The position numbers were made by a program, and so were the translations under genes. This document shows, piece after piece, positions 26,476-37,682 of a DNA stretch of 64,000 nt; the stretch's first letter is position 1; every line of letters starts with the position of its first letter. The notes under the pieces are model-generated. The model saw only the letters and a list, made by a program, of their open reading frames with translations. It made no database searches and was not told the DNA's origin. This DNA is from Rhytidiadelphus loreus (lineage: Eukaryota > Streptophyta > Bryopsida > Hypnales > Hylocomiaceae), in assembly GCA_947034895.1 (NCBI GenBank), contig OX344765.1:21147001-21211000 (forward strand). Direction: 5' to 3'.

Positions 26476-27400
26476 AAAGAAGAAGAAGAAGAAGAAATAC
26501 AGTGAGGAAGACCACACTCCATAACCACTGTGGTAAGCTTAGTTAGCAGATGAGATGAACCCATAAAACATCATTGCAAGTTTTGAAAATTATACACACA
26601 ATCAGAAGAACCAGCCTGATGGACGGAGGGGCGGCTGAGAAACTGAACTACAGTATGAATGATCTCCATTTTGTGTATTTTTCAAAAAAAGGGATGGAGA
26701 AGCCCAAACGTAACATAATACATGAATTCGACTACAGCAAAGGAATACCCCGTTATGGAGGTTTCAATGTGACGCTACAGCAAATTGGAAGATCCTCAGC
26801 CAGTCTCCCCTGTTTGTTTTGTTTTGTTTTGTTTCCATCCAAAAGAAAAGAAACAAAAAAAGTTGTTTGTAGCTAGGCGAGTTTTTTTAATTTTTCTTGC
26901 TCCCTTGCTTGCTCGGGTACCATCCATCCGAAGGCCAGAACTTATTGCAGGGATCATGCTGAAGATCATGCAGCACGCCGGTGCCCTTGTCATGCAACAG
27001 GCAACTTCCCAAAGAGAAGGGCCAAATGGACGACCTGCATCATTCATAAGGGAGATAACAAAAAGCTGCCTGCACTCCCTGCAGCCCTTTCAGGCTCTCC
27101 TTTTTTTCTCTTCAAATCTACAGAACAACTAAGTTATCATAACTTATCTTAATTCGCTTTCAACAGAACAAATGGAAACTGAAAGGGTGTGCAGTCCATC
27201 AGTTGTGTAACTTAATTGGAGGCAAGTGAAGTTAATTAAATTCTTCCTCCCAAATACAGCATTAACTAACAACAACAAGTGAACCCACGTTACCCAAACC
27301 CAAAGGAGATAGATTAACAGAATGAACATGGATGCATTGCAAGCCAAAATAGCGTTAGCTTAACTCCACCCAATTGTGAAAATGGAGTTTTTTTTTTTTT

Positions 27401-29980
27401 TTTTCTTTTTCTGAAACACATACACAATTTCAGTTTGTGATGTCCAAATTACATATAACTTATGAACTGCTACGGAGGTGCTGTGTGCATGCTCTTTGCA
27501 ATTGGTGCGACTAACTTATTAAACTTATATTAGGGTTTTAAAATTATATTAGGGTTTGAAGCCCACTGTGCCAGCAGCAACATAATAAGTTAAACAGAAG
27601 GCTTGCTCCTCCACTACAGAGACTGTACATAGGCCTACTATGGATGGGCATCTTTTGATCATTGAAGTGATTGAACACTCCAAGCACGTTGAAATCAGAC
27701 GGAGCTCGATAATGAATCACAACATATATGGATGCTGCAGGAACGTACATGGAGTAGTAGAATGTGCACAATCGTGTAAGTTGCATTCTTGATCATGAAG
27801 TGAAGATGATGAAAGGTAGTATACATGTGTGAATGGAAATGGTCCATGTGAAGAAGAAAAAGAAAAAAAGAAAAGAAAAAGGTAGTATGTGTATTATTTC
27901 ACACTAATTAATGAAAGTGTTATTTAACATGTCTGTTTGGCTTTGTACTCAAACATTAAGAAGATTAAAAAAATAAAACAAAAAACATTGATGTTAATGT
28001 TAATGAGATGAAAATGTTAAAAAAAATCTTAACAAATATGCAATTGGCTTTGTAAATCTAATTAATATGTGTTTCTTAGAAAAATTCTTTTAGTAATTTT
28101 ATGAAAAATCTAATGTGTATATATAGAGTATGTTTTATATAATCAAACGTATCTAGTAGATGTTTTACCTTCTAAATTTCTTTGGGTATGTTTTATCAAA
28201 ATACCTCCAAAATTGCCATTTTTAGTTGCATAGACCTAAATTTGGAAAAAATAATTGTTTCCACATTTTTCAACTATACAATCTTGAAATATGGTAGCCT
28301 ATCAACGTGTGGACAAAGTTTCATGATGTTTGACCTCACGGATTGTAGATTAGAAGGCTTGAAAATGGAGTAAAAGTTTTTTTTCCGACATCAATCAATT
28401 TTCATCCATATTTTCACCATTGTTTCAGTTAAATTTTTGCACTCTACAAAGAGAGAAATTAATGGAATTGTATATTGTATCATGTCACATGTGTGTACAT
28501 CAAATTTTAGACCTATTGGATGAGCATAGTATACATCAATTTTTTAGGGAAGAATACCATACACATGCTAAATTATGCTTAAGTGGATACACCAAGGCTA
28601 TTTTTGAAACAACAATTCAGAGTCAAATTTTTCTCATACCACAATCTCAACTTTGCAAGGTGGATTGTGTAATGAGTTTGATAGCTCTTCATTTGTGGAA
28701 TTTAGTGTGCTAACACAATTTGTAGTTGTTCATGTCACCTCCAATCCAAAAAATTCTTAAAGAGTAAGCAAATTTTTCAAACATTTTAGGGAGGGGCAAC
28801 ATACTAAAAATAGTCTACATATATTTTTTTTGCTTACAAATCTCACAATTCCTATACAAATTCACACTCAAAATTGGTATACACAATAATAAGCCAACTC
28901 TTTAAACATCTATGTGATTTGATTTTGAAAAAAAAAATTGTTTTGTTGGGGATAATCATAAGTCCATACTCTTTTTTCACAATACAACCATACATGAAGA
29001 TTAGATTTGGCAAAAATTATGTCATTTTTGTACAAAATTGTCACTTGTCATTTTATGAATGGTATGAGGTGACATGGCCCCGCGAGTGCCAAATTTGACC
29101 TTCACATGTGGTAATACAATTTACTAATGTAAAAAAATAATTCCAAATGTTTAAAATCTGACAAAATCTCCATGACCAACCTCGTATACATTTAGTATTG
29201 CAATGATCACCTTTTAACTTGCTGATATTCTAATGCCCATTGATCATCATTTTAATAATAACAACTACTCCTAAAATTATATCCAAATGATGTTGTGCCC
29301 AATGTTAACTGCTTAAACTATGTTATTTCCATCATTTTAATGTCCCAATGATGTCCAAATAACCTGCGGTTCTCTCAAGTTTTATTATTACTGGTGGATG
29401 GACAGACACACACACACGCAAGGAAATTGACAGATGTCCGGAATCATTCACTGTCTTTGACATCATGAAAATCGGGGCTCGTTCATTCGTCCATCCGTCG
29501 GTCGGTCGGTCTTCATCAGCACCCATTTGATTTCAATTGGAGCATTATATAATTTTGTAAACCTACTCAAGGTAGGTGCAAGCAAGTATCTAGAAGTCAA
29601 TGTTACAAAGACTTTGATGTGGTATAAAAAACACAAAACTTTTATTTCCCGTTATAACTTATTAACACAAGAATTAACTCATACAGTGCTTGAAACTACT
29701 ACTGGGCTGTAGATGTGACACTACTAATTAAAATGGGTAAAAATCTGAAATTTAAGGGACCCCAAGCTTTGACAAGCATGGGCCGGATACAAACAAGATG
29801 GAGAGCGAACTGACCAAGACAGGCCCGGCCGAATTGTCGGGTACATTATTTTCCGCCTGATCAAATATCACAAAATATCACAAATATATGTAGCTTCAAG
29901 GCTACACACTTTAACTCCCCAAAGGAGCAGGAGATTTTTTTCTAGAGAAATTCTAAAAATCATTTTTGCTACATTGACAA
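27401..29980. other. AT-rich intergenic DNA, no gene seen
   Basis: Purine tract at about 27,852-27,880; a family-1-like phrase near 28,190-28,220 (TATCAAAATACCTCCAAAATTGCC); CA- and GTCG-type short repeats near 29,405 and 29,497. No coding exon is supported. Confidence 0.5.
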
Positions 29981-29982
29981 AT

Positions 29983-30013
29983 ATATATGAATAAGTATAG
30001 TGAACTATTGTGA

Positions 30014-30086
<73 letters not shown>

Positions 30087-30186
30087 TAAGTATAGTGAAC
30101 TATTGTGAGAATATATATATGAATAAGTATAGTGAACTATTGTGAGAATATATATATGAATAAGTATAGTGATCTATTGTGAGAAT
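29983..30186 (+). repeat. (TA)n microsatellite inside a 28-37-bp minisatellite
   Basis: The unit GAATAAGTATAGTGAACTAT followed by TGTGAGA and a TA run occurs four times. In the first unit the TA run has expanded to about 68 bp (30,016-30,083). The fourth unit has one substitution (GATCTATTG). Confidence 0.95.
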
Positions 30187-30321
30187 GTAAGGGGAAAAAA
30201 ATAGTCCATTTGATTGTGTGGATTGGAAGATAATAACATTGGAATTTTGAAAGAAAATAAATTTATGACCCAAGAATAATAGTCACTTTGGAAATCCCTC
30301 TTGGAGGAATTTTTGTACTCT

Positions 30322-30480
30322 AAGGTAAGTGAGCTCATGATAGGCAAAATGGGAGCTAGCCCATCACAAGCAAAATTATACTAATGGTGTACATTCTAGT
30401 TCTGAAAATGTGCACCACTAGAATAGTTTTGCTTGTGATGTACTCCCTTCCATTTTGTCTATCACGGATAGAGTTACCTT
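30322..30480. repeat. Imperfect hairpin of about 159 bp
   Basis: The left arm starts AAGGTAA and includes GATAGGCAAAATGGGAG and CATCACAAGCAAAA. The right arm is its inverse, with about 80% pairing, and ends TTACCTT. The loop lies near 30,396-30,404. It may be a small foldback element or the source of a hairpin RNA; no known microRNA is recognised. Confidence 0.7.
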
Positions 30481-32009
30481 ATACAAAAATGATTCTCCTC
30501 ACAATTCAACAGTAGGTGCTCTTAGGTACACTTGTGAAAAAAAAAATATAAAAGCAACTTTTAAATTGCTTTAAATCACCACACAATACAAAAGGTCTAA
30601 AAAATGGCAATACATTAGTCAACTTTTGACAATTTTTGGTGTCCTCAATTTATTTATTTAAGAAAATTTGAACAAAGGAAACATGTAAACCATTTTATTT
30701 CATAAGTAGGAGTTTTTTCATTCCAAAAAATCCCAACCCAAAGCAATTATGCTAATTTACCCTATCCCTTTGTCTATAGTCTTTGATCCTTCTTAAGAAA
30801 AAGATGATGGTACAAAGCATCCCAAGTTTTCCTTTTTCTTGCATGGAACAACGATTGTTTGCTTGCTCAGAAAGGGCAACACAATCTCTCCACTCCAACA
30901 TTCTTTCTCCATGCCTAGCCTACTAGATTTGCCAACTATGCCATCCTCCAATGTCCAAGGTTATTTCTTTCTTCCTACTAAGTTGCCTAGACCATTTGTC
31001 CTTTACTACTCAACTCTTTGGGGTTAGGACAACTTTTGATTCAACAACACATTGGCCCCAATTTTCTTTCCCATAAAGAAGTTAAAGTGAATTCCTCCCC
31101 CCCCCCCCTTTTTTTTTTATCAAAATTTCATAAAGATCCATCCATAATTGACTTTGTAATATACTACTCCAATTTCACATGTCCCTTGAATGGAAATTGG
31201 GTCCTTTAGGATTTAACAATTAATTTGTATTTTCTTCATGGTATTCTTTATAATAAACGAACTATCAAATTTGCAACCATTGCAATAATGACATGTGTCA
31301 ATATAAGTATATTTCGTTGAAGGACTTAGTTGCATTGTAAAATAATGTGCAATTTCTTATTGTAATTAAATCAGTCACCAAAATGTTTCCTAAAAGGATG
31401 GTTGAAGGTGGAAAGGATATGAAAGGAAATCCCTCCTTCCATTAAGAATTTTGATGAAAAGATTTCATTCACAACAATAGAATTGTACTAAATCCATCAA
31501 CTACCTAAGTTAGGTCTCCACAATTGCAAAAGCTTGGAAAAGTTCACATGTATTTGCAAGTTGTATTTTGTAGCATAACCATTGCAATTGGCAAGTTGTC
31601 CCGAGATCATCCACTCAAATCTAAGAACATCCTATAGTTTAATCCCTAGAAGTATTTGATGTTTTCAAGTCCCAAAGTGATGCTTCAAAGTACTTAAACC
31701 CAAAGTAAGGCTAAAATGTTCATCTATATTTATTTATTAACAAATCCAACAGTATGAACCTTTAGTTATCTTGTTAAAGTACACCCTCCTAAAATTTAAG
31801 AAAAAAAACCCTTACCAATTGCAATGTCAAGCCGCTTGAATTTCAAAAATAATTATTTTCAGCTCTTTCCAAATAGGTAGATTTAATCTTTTAAACCTTT
31901 TACACAAAAGTGTGTAGATCCTACAATTTGTTACTCTCCATAATATGTTGAAGAAATACGTTGGAAATACATATAAAAAATTGCAAACAAAATATATTTC
32001 ATATTCATG
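30481..32009. other. Intergenic DNA with a partial family-2 copy
   Basis: 31,010-31,216 matches the 3' third of the 13,871 element and ends GGGTCCTTTAGGATTTAA. It contains a C10/T10 homopolymer junction at 31,098-31,119. No gene is seen. Confidence 0.5.
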
Positions 32010-32600
32010 CTTGAAAAAAAATAGTAAGTAGAGAACCAAAATATGATTTAAAATATTGAATTGTTAAGAATTTAGTTATGGAATTGAAAAATGATTTAAA
32101 ATGATTTCTTATTAATATGATATAGAATGAGAATCCAAATGATTGCAATGTTGTAATAAACAATCTACGCCTAATGTTTTTATATTTTTTCAAAAATATT
32201 ATAAATTGAGTTAAATAAAGGACTTCAAAGTTTATTGTAGAATAGAGATTCCATGATTACCTGCACACTAAAACTCCTCATAATTTTCATCTCAATAATC
32301 AAAATGGAAAGATTCAAAACTTTCTACATATATAAATCTAGAAAATCAATTTCAAATTTTCATTTCTTAAGAGAATTTTTTTTCCCTAAGTTGCCCATGG
32401 AGCAATGAAAGTTACATATCATGCAATAACTTTTTAACCATGTAGTCAAAAGTTATGAAAATTTTGGGGCCTTAAAGCTATTCCTTGGGAACATATTGTA
32501 TAAAAAATTTAGCAGAAAAAAAATATAAATTTTGTTCATAGTGAGCTACCCCAAATCACCATGTTGCCAAAAAAATGGTGTTTGAACCTTTAGGAGTTAA
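32010..32600. mobile_element. Truncated family-1 TTAA element, copy D
   Basis: Collinear with the 3' two thirds of copies A-C (AATAGTAAGTAGA..., ...CATGCAATAACTTTT..., TTGCCAAAAAAATGGTGTTTG) and ends CCTTTAGGAGTTAA. The 5' third is missing or too diverged to see. Confidence 0.65.
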
Positions 32601-32949
32601 CTTACAACACATAATGGAATGGAGTTTTTCTAATACACATCCCTACTAAAAATGTGGCAAAAGAATTAGTTAAGTTTTCTTATCACAATACTCAAGAGAT
32701 CTTCAAATATTATTCATTTCAAAACAACACATGTTGAATTGGGTGTCATTTTTTTCATTTTTTTTGAGCCTAGGACAATGTTTTCTTTTGCGTCTAGTTT
32801 TTAAAATGAATTGAACTATGCATATCAATTTGAGTCACCAACAAGAAAATTTAGAAGCAAGGCCTTTGGCTTTAGATAGGAATCAATAGTTCAATTAATT
32901 TCACCAATTTTATGGGTAAAATGGGAGGTTTCTTTTAACAAAATTGGTT

Positions 32950-33111
32950 CCATGCCGTGCCCTTGGTTTGCTTGTCGGTCTTTATGGGTCTCTCTTCTTT
33001 GTGGTTCCCCCGCTAACTTTACTTAATTAGGCCACTTGTGGCTGGTGGTTTTGTATTATACCTCTTTGCAATGCAATGAAATTGCAGTTTTCATTAATTA
33101 AAAAATAAATA
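32950..33111 (+). mobile_element. 5'-truncated non-LTR retroposon tail
   Basis: Contains GGCCACTTGTGGCTGGTGG and TGCAATGAAATTGCAG, and ends in an A-rich tail. It is a clear relative of 8,893-9,000. Flanking AAATTGGTTCC / AAATTGGTCCC is a candidate target duplication with one mismatch. Confidence 0.6.
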
Positions 33112-33484
33112 GAAATTGGTCCCTACCTTTTTCTTGGTAGAATAGAACAACTTCTAGTTAAGTTAGTTTTTAATTAAGTTAGTGCGGAAGTCTTACCACT
33201 CGCTCAGTGCTATGAAGTAGCAAAATCTCAGTTATTGCACCCTTAATAAAGGGCATTTGTAGTGTGTTATAATGGACCCCCCCTGTCCAGTACATCTTTT
33301 TACTCCGTTCCAGGCCTGGAGTACTTATGATATTCTTACTACCCCCTCTGGAAGAGTGTAAGCCCTCAGAAAAAAGCTGCTGCTCGAGATGATTGAGCCC
33401 AAGCAATTAAATTGAAATATTTATGGAAACGAGTAATCAGATGAGAAGAGTTACTACTATAGAACAAAATTCAACCCAGCGGAA

Positions 33485-34375
33485 GCGGGAGAGTCTGCTC
33501 TTAAAGCGACCTTTTTAATTAAAAACAGCTCATTGCATTTGTGGGTGGTTGGGTGGGGAAGGAATCGAAGCTACAACTCCTCAAAACAATCAGTTCCAGT
33601 TGAAATTTTTGTAGCAAGAAAAATAAAATAAAATGGAATGGGCATCTAACCCAAGCCGTTTCATATGTTTGGGACCTTTTAGGAGTTAGTTACAAATTTT
33701 TGAAGCTGAAAAAGCAATGGTCACTCCAAATGGCTCCCTCCTGGAATGTACACTTCTACTACATTGAAGAAAGCAAAATGTACACATGTGTTATTTAGCG
33801 GGTTTCTTTTATTTAAGGTAGGGTGCTTCTAAAAGCGCCCTTGTTCAAAAAACAACCACTAAATAACACATGTGTACATTTTGCTTTTCTTCAATGTCAC
33901 AGTAGTATACATTTCAAGAGGGTCGAGGTGAACTACCCCCCAAAGTCAGTCCACAGGGTGCAAGTAAAAAAAACAAAACTATTTTGTGTCCAGAAAATGT
34001 ATGCTCTACATCACTCCTAGCTAATTTGGGGCCTTTGATTGCAAATATGAATTCAAAAACTGCAAATTATATCATGCGCAGGAAATAAAAAATTTCAGGG
34101 GTTTCCTTTGGGGACGAGCGAGGGCGTCAGTTCACCCCGGTCTTTCATGAGGCGGTCGCTTTTTGTGACCCTTGCGTTTCAACTTCAAACATGTATAACT
34201 AATTCCATGAAAGTCCAAAAAATACGAAATGACTTGGATTAGATGCCAATTCCATTTTTTCCCTTCTTCTTCCTACTAAAATTTCCTGAAAACTGTTTAA
34301 TTTCAAGGAGTTTAGCTTCCCCCAACAAATGCAATCTGCTCTTCAGAAAAGTTGCTTTCAGAGCAGCCTACCTTA
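33485..34375. mobile_element. Two related elements in inverted tail-to-tail array
   Basis: The left copy runs forward from CTGCTCTTAAAGCGACC to a junction near 33,835. The right copy is its inverse and ends near 34,375. Both share AAGCAAAATGTACACATGTG, the GGCATCTAA phrase and ACTCC near their outer ends, and both match 12,325-12,695. The right copy is longer because of about 200 bp of extra sequence (roughly 33,925-34,130). Non-coding. Confidence 0.7.
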
Positions 34376-36329
34376 TTACGTCTTCCCCCCAACACTAGAC
34401 CCACCGCACTTTCCATCCCACCCTGCCACCTCTCTCTCTCTCTCTCTCTCCCATCAAGAGCACCAAAATCATACTCCACTTTTTTCCACAGCACGCAGGC
34501 AAAGACCTGCACAGGGACGACTGCGCAGGAATTGATCATCAACTCCATCATCATCATCTCCTCCTCCCTCCTGCACGTTGAAACTGAAACTGAAATTGGG
34601 GCAAGTAAGTAATAAGTAAACTTACTAGGTTAAGTTTATCGCCTCGCGGGGGTGGGGGTACAATACGGACCGGTAAGGTAAGGTAAACTGGACGAGATTC
34701 ACGCTGACCGCTCCCATGGATGCAAGGAGGGGTTATTGAAAGCTCCCATAAATGACACCTTCGAAGTGCGACTTACTTTTTACTTGTTCAACTACCGTGA
34801 TTGTGGCTCGCTCCCAAAGTCGACCCTCCCCCCCCTTCTTCCCCCTCATGATGGAAAAAGCCAGCTTGCGAGAGCCAGCCCCGTTGTTTCTTGTCACCCG
34901 TCACTGCTGGTGTCGGACGATCATGCCCCACTCTAAAACTGGTAGCATGCAGCTGCAGAAGGACACACAATGCAAACAAAAAAGAAGAAAGAAAAAGAAA
35001 AGGGACGGGGGGAGACCAGAAAGAAATCCATGAGAAGATGCCAGAAAGAAATTATCCAGCTAGCCCAGGAAGAAGTGGGCTATATAAAGGGCTATATAAA
35101 GTATGTGATATGGTTACACCCATAATTAAGACTACCCCAAATGCGACTTCTACATTTGGAACAAAAAACGTCACAAAAATGTAGACATTTGGTTTTGATT
35201 AACCTTAGAATGACGAGGGGTGGTGGTTGACTATAGAAACCATGCATTGTATACCCGTGAGAGTCATTGGAATAAAAAAAAATTCAAAAGTACTCATTGG
35301 AAGTCAAGCTACTATAGATGTTCTCCACTTTTCACAAAAAATTCCAAGGATTAATAGTTGTAGTTCTGTCCTACATTGGAGAATTCCTTGTTGTTCATCG
35401 GACACTTATTGTCCGCGGCGTCCTTCCTGGATTAAGGTAGTTGACCCATTTTCAACCACTTGAAGCAATTACTCATATTTGGAGCTTAGGTTTTTGGAGT
35501 GTGGGATTTTTTTCCATGTGTAGAAATAGTTTGGAAGGATTGCATTGATTTTCCCATAGTTTTATTACACAAAACGTAATGCCATGGATTTTTTAGTGGA
35601 AGATTCTCTTTGACCTATAATGGTGATATAGACCTTTCTATTTCTGACCATGGTTTGATTGCGAAATCATCCAAGGTCTAGTTGCAATATTGGCAACTTT
35701 GTAGCCAATCACAATGTGCTCACAATTGCTCCTCAAACTACGCTACAACTTCATGGAAAGAGAGTAGCCTATAGATTGGAAATGTGGTGGTGGTGGTTGG
35801 AAATGGGTCGGCTACCATACACAACATGTGTTGGAATCCTCTTTCAATTGTCAATTTAGATCCAATAAAAAGAAATTACAGTTCACAATAGTAAACATGC
35901 TAAGTTGCAATTAGTGAGGATTTTAGGTGCATCCTTTATGAGGTTTGTAAGAGATCCTATTTTGCTACAATTTAGAGGCCCCCTATGCTCGACCCTATGT
36001 GTGCTTCTCTATGTATGAATGGTGCTCATTTCAAACAAATTTTGAATAATTGTACTCGTTTGATACATAGTGACTACAAAGTGTTGCAAAGAGTCACATA
36101 GCACAAATAGAATCCCTTACTAGGGTTTGGGGAGAAGTTTGAGCCCAACCATCTAAAATTTGTAGTATTCTGTTGGGAAATGTTTTTTCATTGATAATCT
36201 TCACCTATTCTTTATAGTTTTCCTTAAAAATATATAGTTTTTTGAATGGTGACCAATTATTTGCTTGAGGTTTTGATTTTCAAACTACAATTTTGGGAAA
36301 ATGAACCGGCTCATAATACACTAAGTAAC
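34376..36329. other. Mixed intergenic DNA upstream of the LONGIFOLIA-like gene
   Basis: Holds a (TC)n tract at 34,431-34,451, small (GGTAA)n at about 34,674-34,690, a pair of TATA-like sequences at 35,081-35,100 and an inverted family-3 fragment at about 35,215-35,400. The stretch 35,460-36,240 has a few open frames (one at 35,659-35,859) but no recognisable protein. Confidence 0.45.
35081..35100 (+). promoter_or_regulatory. Duplicated TATA-like sequence
   Basis: TATATAAA occurs at 35,081 and again at 35,093 in otherwise GC-moderate DNA. It matches the plant TATA consensus. The next forward start codon of a recognised gene is 2.6 kb away, so it would serve the LONGIFOLIA-like gene only if a long, spliced leader exists. 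Confidence 0.25.
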
Positions 36330-37682
36330 TGTGGGTTCTCCCCCCGCCCCTTTTTTTTTCTCCTTTCATTGTCTCCTACCTTCCGTACCCTCCCAGCCAG
36401 AAAGAAATGGCGCCCTTTTTTTCCCAGACAGTCTCGTTCGTCTTCCTCCCTTCCTCCCCTGCCTCCAGGGCTTTGGCCTCAGCAGTTGTCTGGATGACGA
36501 GCAGGTCTACCCCGCCGGTCTGTACGAGAGTTACTGCACAGCGACAGAGAGACAGAGAGACAGACAGACCCCATAGCGCAGAGTCTCCAAGCTAATAAGT
36601 GACGCCTGTGAATCTGAGATCGGAGCGAACTTAGGCAGACCCTCCTTCATCTTCTCCATCTCCACTTCCATGTCGGTTCCATTTGGTGGGAATCGTAAGA
36701 CATGGGGGGGAGCAGCAGCATTGCCGGTGCCATAGATTGTTGGCCTGTTTTACAGCTGCACTTCTCCATGTCTTCTGCACGAGAGTTGACAGTCGAGTTT
36801 GTGAACTGGAGCTCCAGCTGCAACAGCAGCAGCAGCAGCAGCAGCAGCTGGGTGTAAGCAGATTCCGAAGGGACACGTATGCTGACAGACGGTGGAGCTT
36901 GCTTTTTGAGAGAGCTTGGGTGGGTTGCTCATTTGGCCGAGGATATGGTGAATGTTGCTTGAATGTGTGTTGAAGTTGTTGGAGTACTTGCATACATGTC
37001 GAGGTTACAGTTGGTGACTTGGTGGTGTCACAAGAACGAGGTTTGGGGATTGCTTGGGTGGTTTTCTGGATGCTAAATTTAGCGTGCAAGTGCAATCAGT
37101 GCAATGCACTTGGTTGTCAGGGGCGGAAGAAGCGTAATTACGTTGGTGGACAGCAACATGGTGAACGTACAGGACCATGCAATGCATAGAATATAGATCA
37201 GCTGCCAGCAGTGAGTGAGGACCTCGTTTGGAGAGGATTGTAATGGTACTCTGTTTCTGATCTGGAGGAAGGAATTGCTCAGCTGCTGCTTCATGAAAAT
37301 AATGTCCCTGCGTCGTGAACAAAATTGCAGTACGAGCTCGCTTATTAATGATACTCGCCCTCACATGAACTTACTTAGCAACGCTCAAAATGTGAAAGAA
37401 TTTTAACACAATTCTGGCATTGGAATATAATACGCTTTTGTGTCTGCTAAGCTAGTTCTACGACGTTTTGAGGATAAACTTCAGAAAAGGCGAGGAAAGT
37501 AACGAGCGATTTTGGTTTTCTCTCATGCAGAGTTTCAAGATGTTGAGGGATGATAGAGCACCCTTCGAGAGCTGCGATTGTTGGTTTCTGTCTGTGAGGT
37601 TTTGAAGCCTTGAAGTGGGAGCTAGCGCAAGCGCCAAAGCGAAGCTGAAATAGTCAAGAAACGGAGGTGAGGCGCTGCAGCA
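36330..37682 (+). promoter_or_regulatory. GC-rich promoter/leader of the LONGIFOLIA-like gene
   Basis: Composition changes abruptly at about 36,330 and stays GC-rich up to the start codon, as expected for promoter plus 5' leader. It contains CT-rich tracts, a (CAG)8 run at 36,824-36,847 and a short upstream frame at 36,670-36,735 (21 codons plus stop). A good splice acceptor (TTTCTCTCATGCAG, ending 37,530) hints at an intron in the leader; the donor is not certain. The Cys-rich antisense frame and the Gln-rich sense frame here both come from the CAG run. Confidence 0.5.
36824..36847 (+). repeat. (CAG)8 in the gene leader
   Basis: Eight consecutive CAG triplets. A CAG run in RNA can form a stable hairpin; whether it is in the mature leader is unknown. 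Confidence 0.95.

Larger units (their letters stand above)
25511..27400. other. GC-richer island with microsatellites, function unknown
   Basis: Base composition rises sharply and none of the dispersed AT-rich repeat families is seen. The stretch holds GTCGCTCC repeats (25,670-25,730), GGGAA, GACA/GGCA and GAA repeats, and a retroposon tail. Short overlapping frames on both strands are repeat-driven and no splice-consistent protein emerges. It could be a promoter, a long noncoding transcript or an untranslated first exon. No known microRNA or snoRNA is recognised by eye. Confidence 0.35.

Noticed and set aside
36631..37095. 154-codon minus-strand Cys-rich protein and a sense polyglutamine protein
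   Set aside because: Both derive from the CAG repeat in the leader. No splice or family support.
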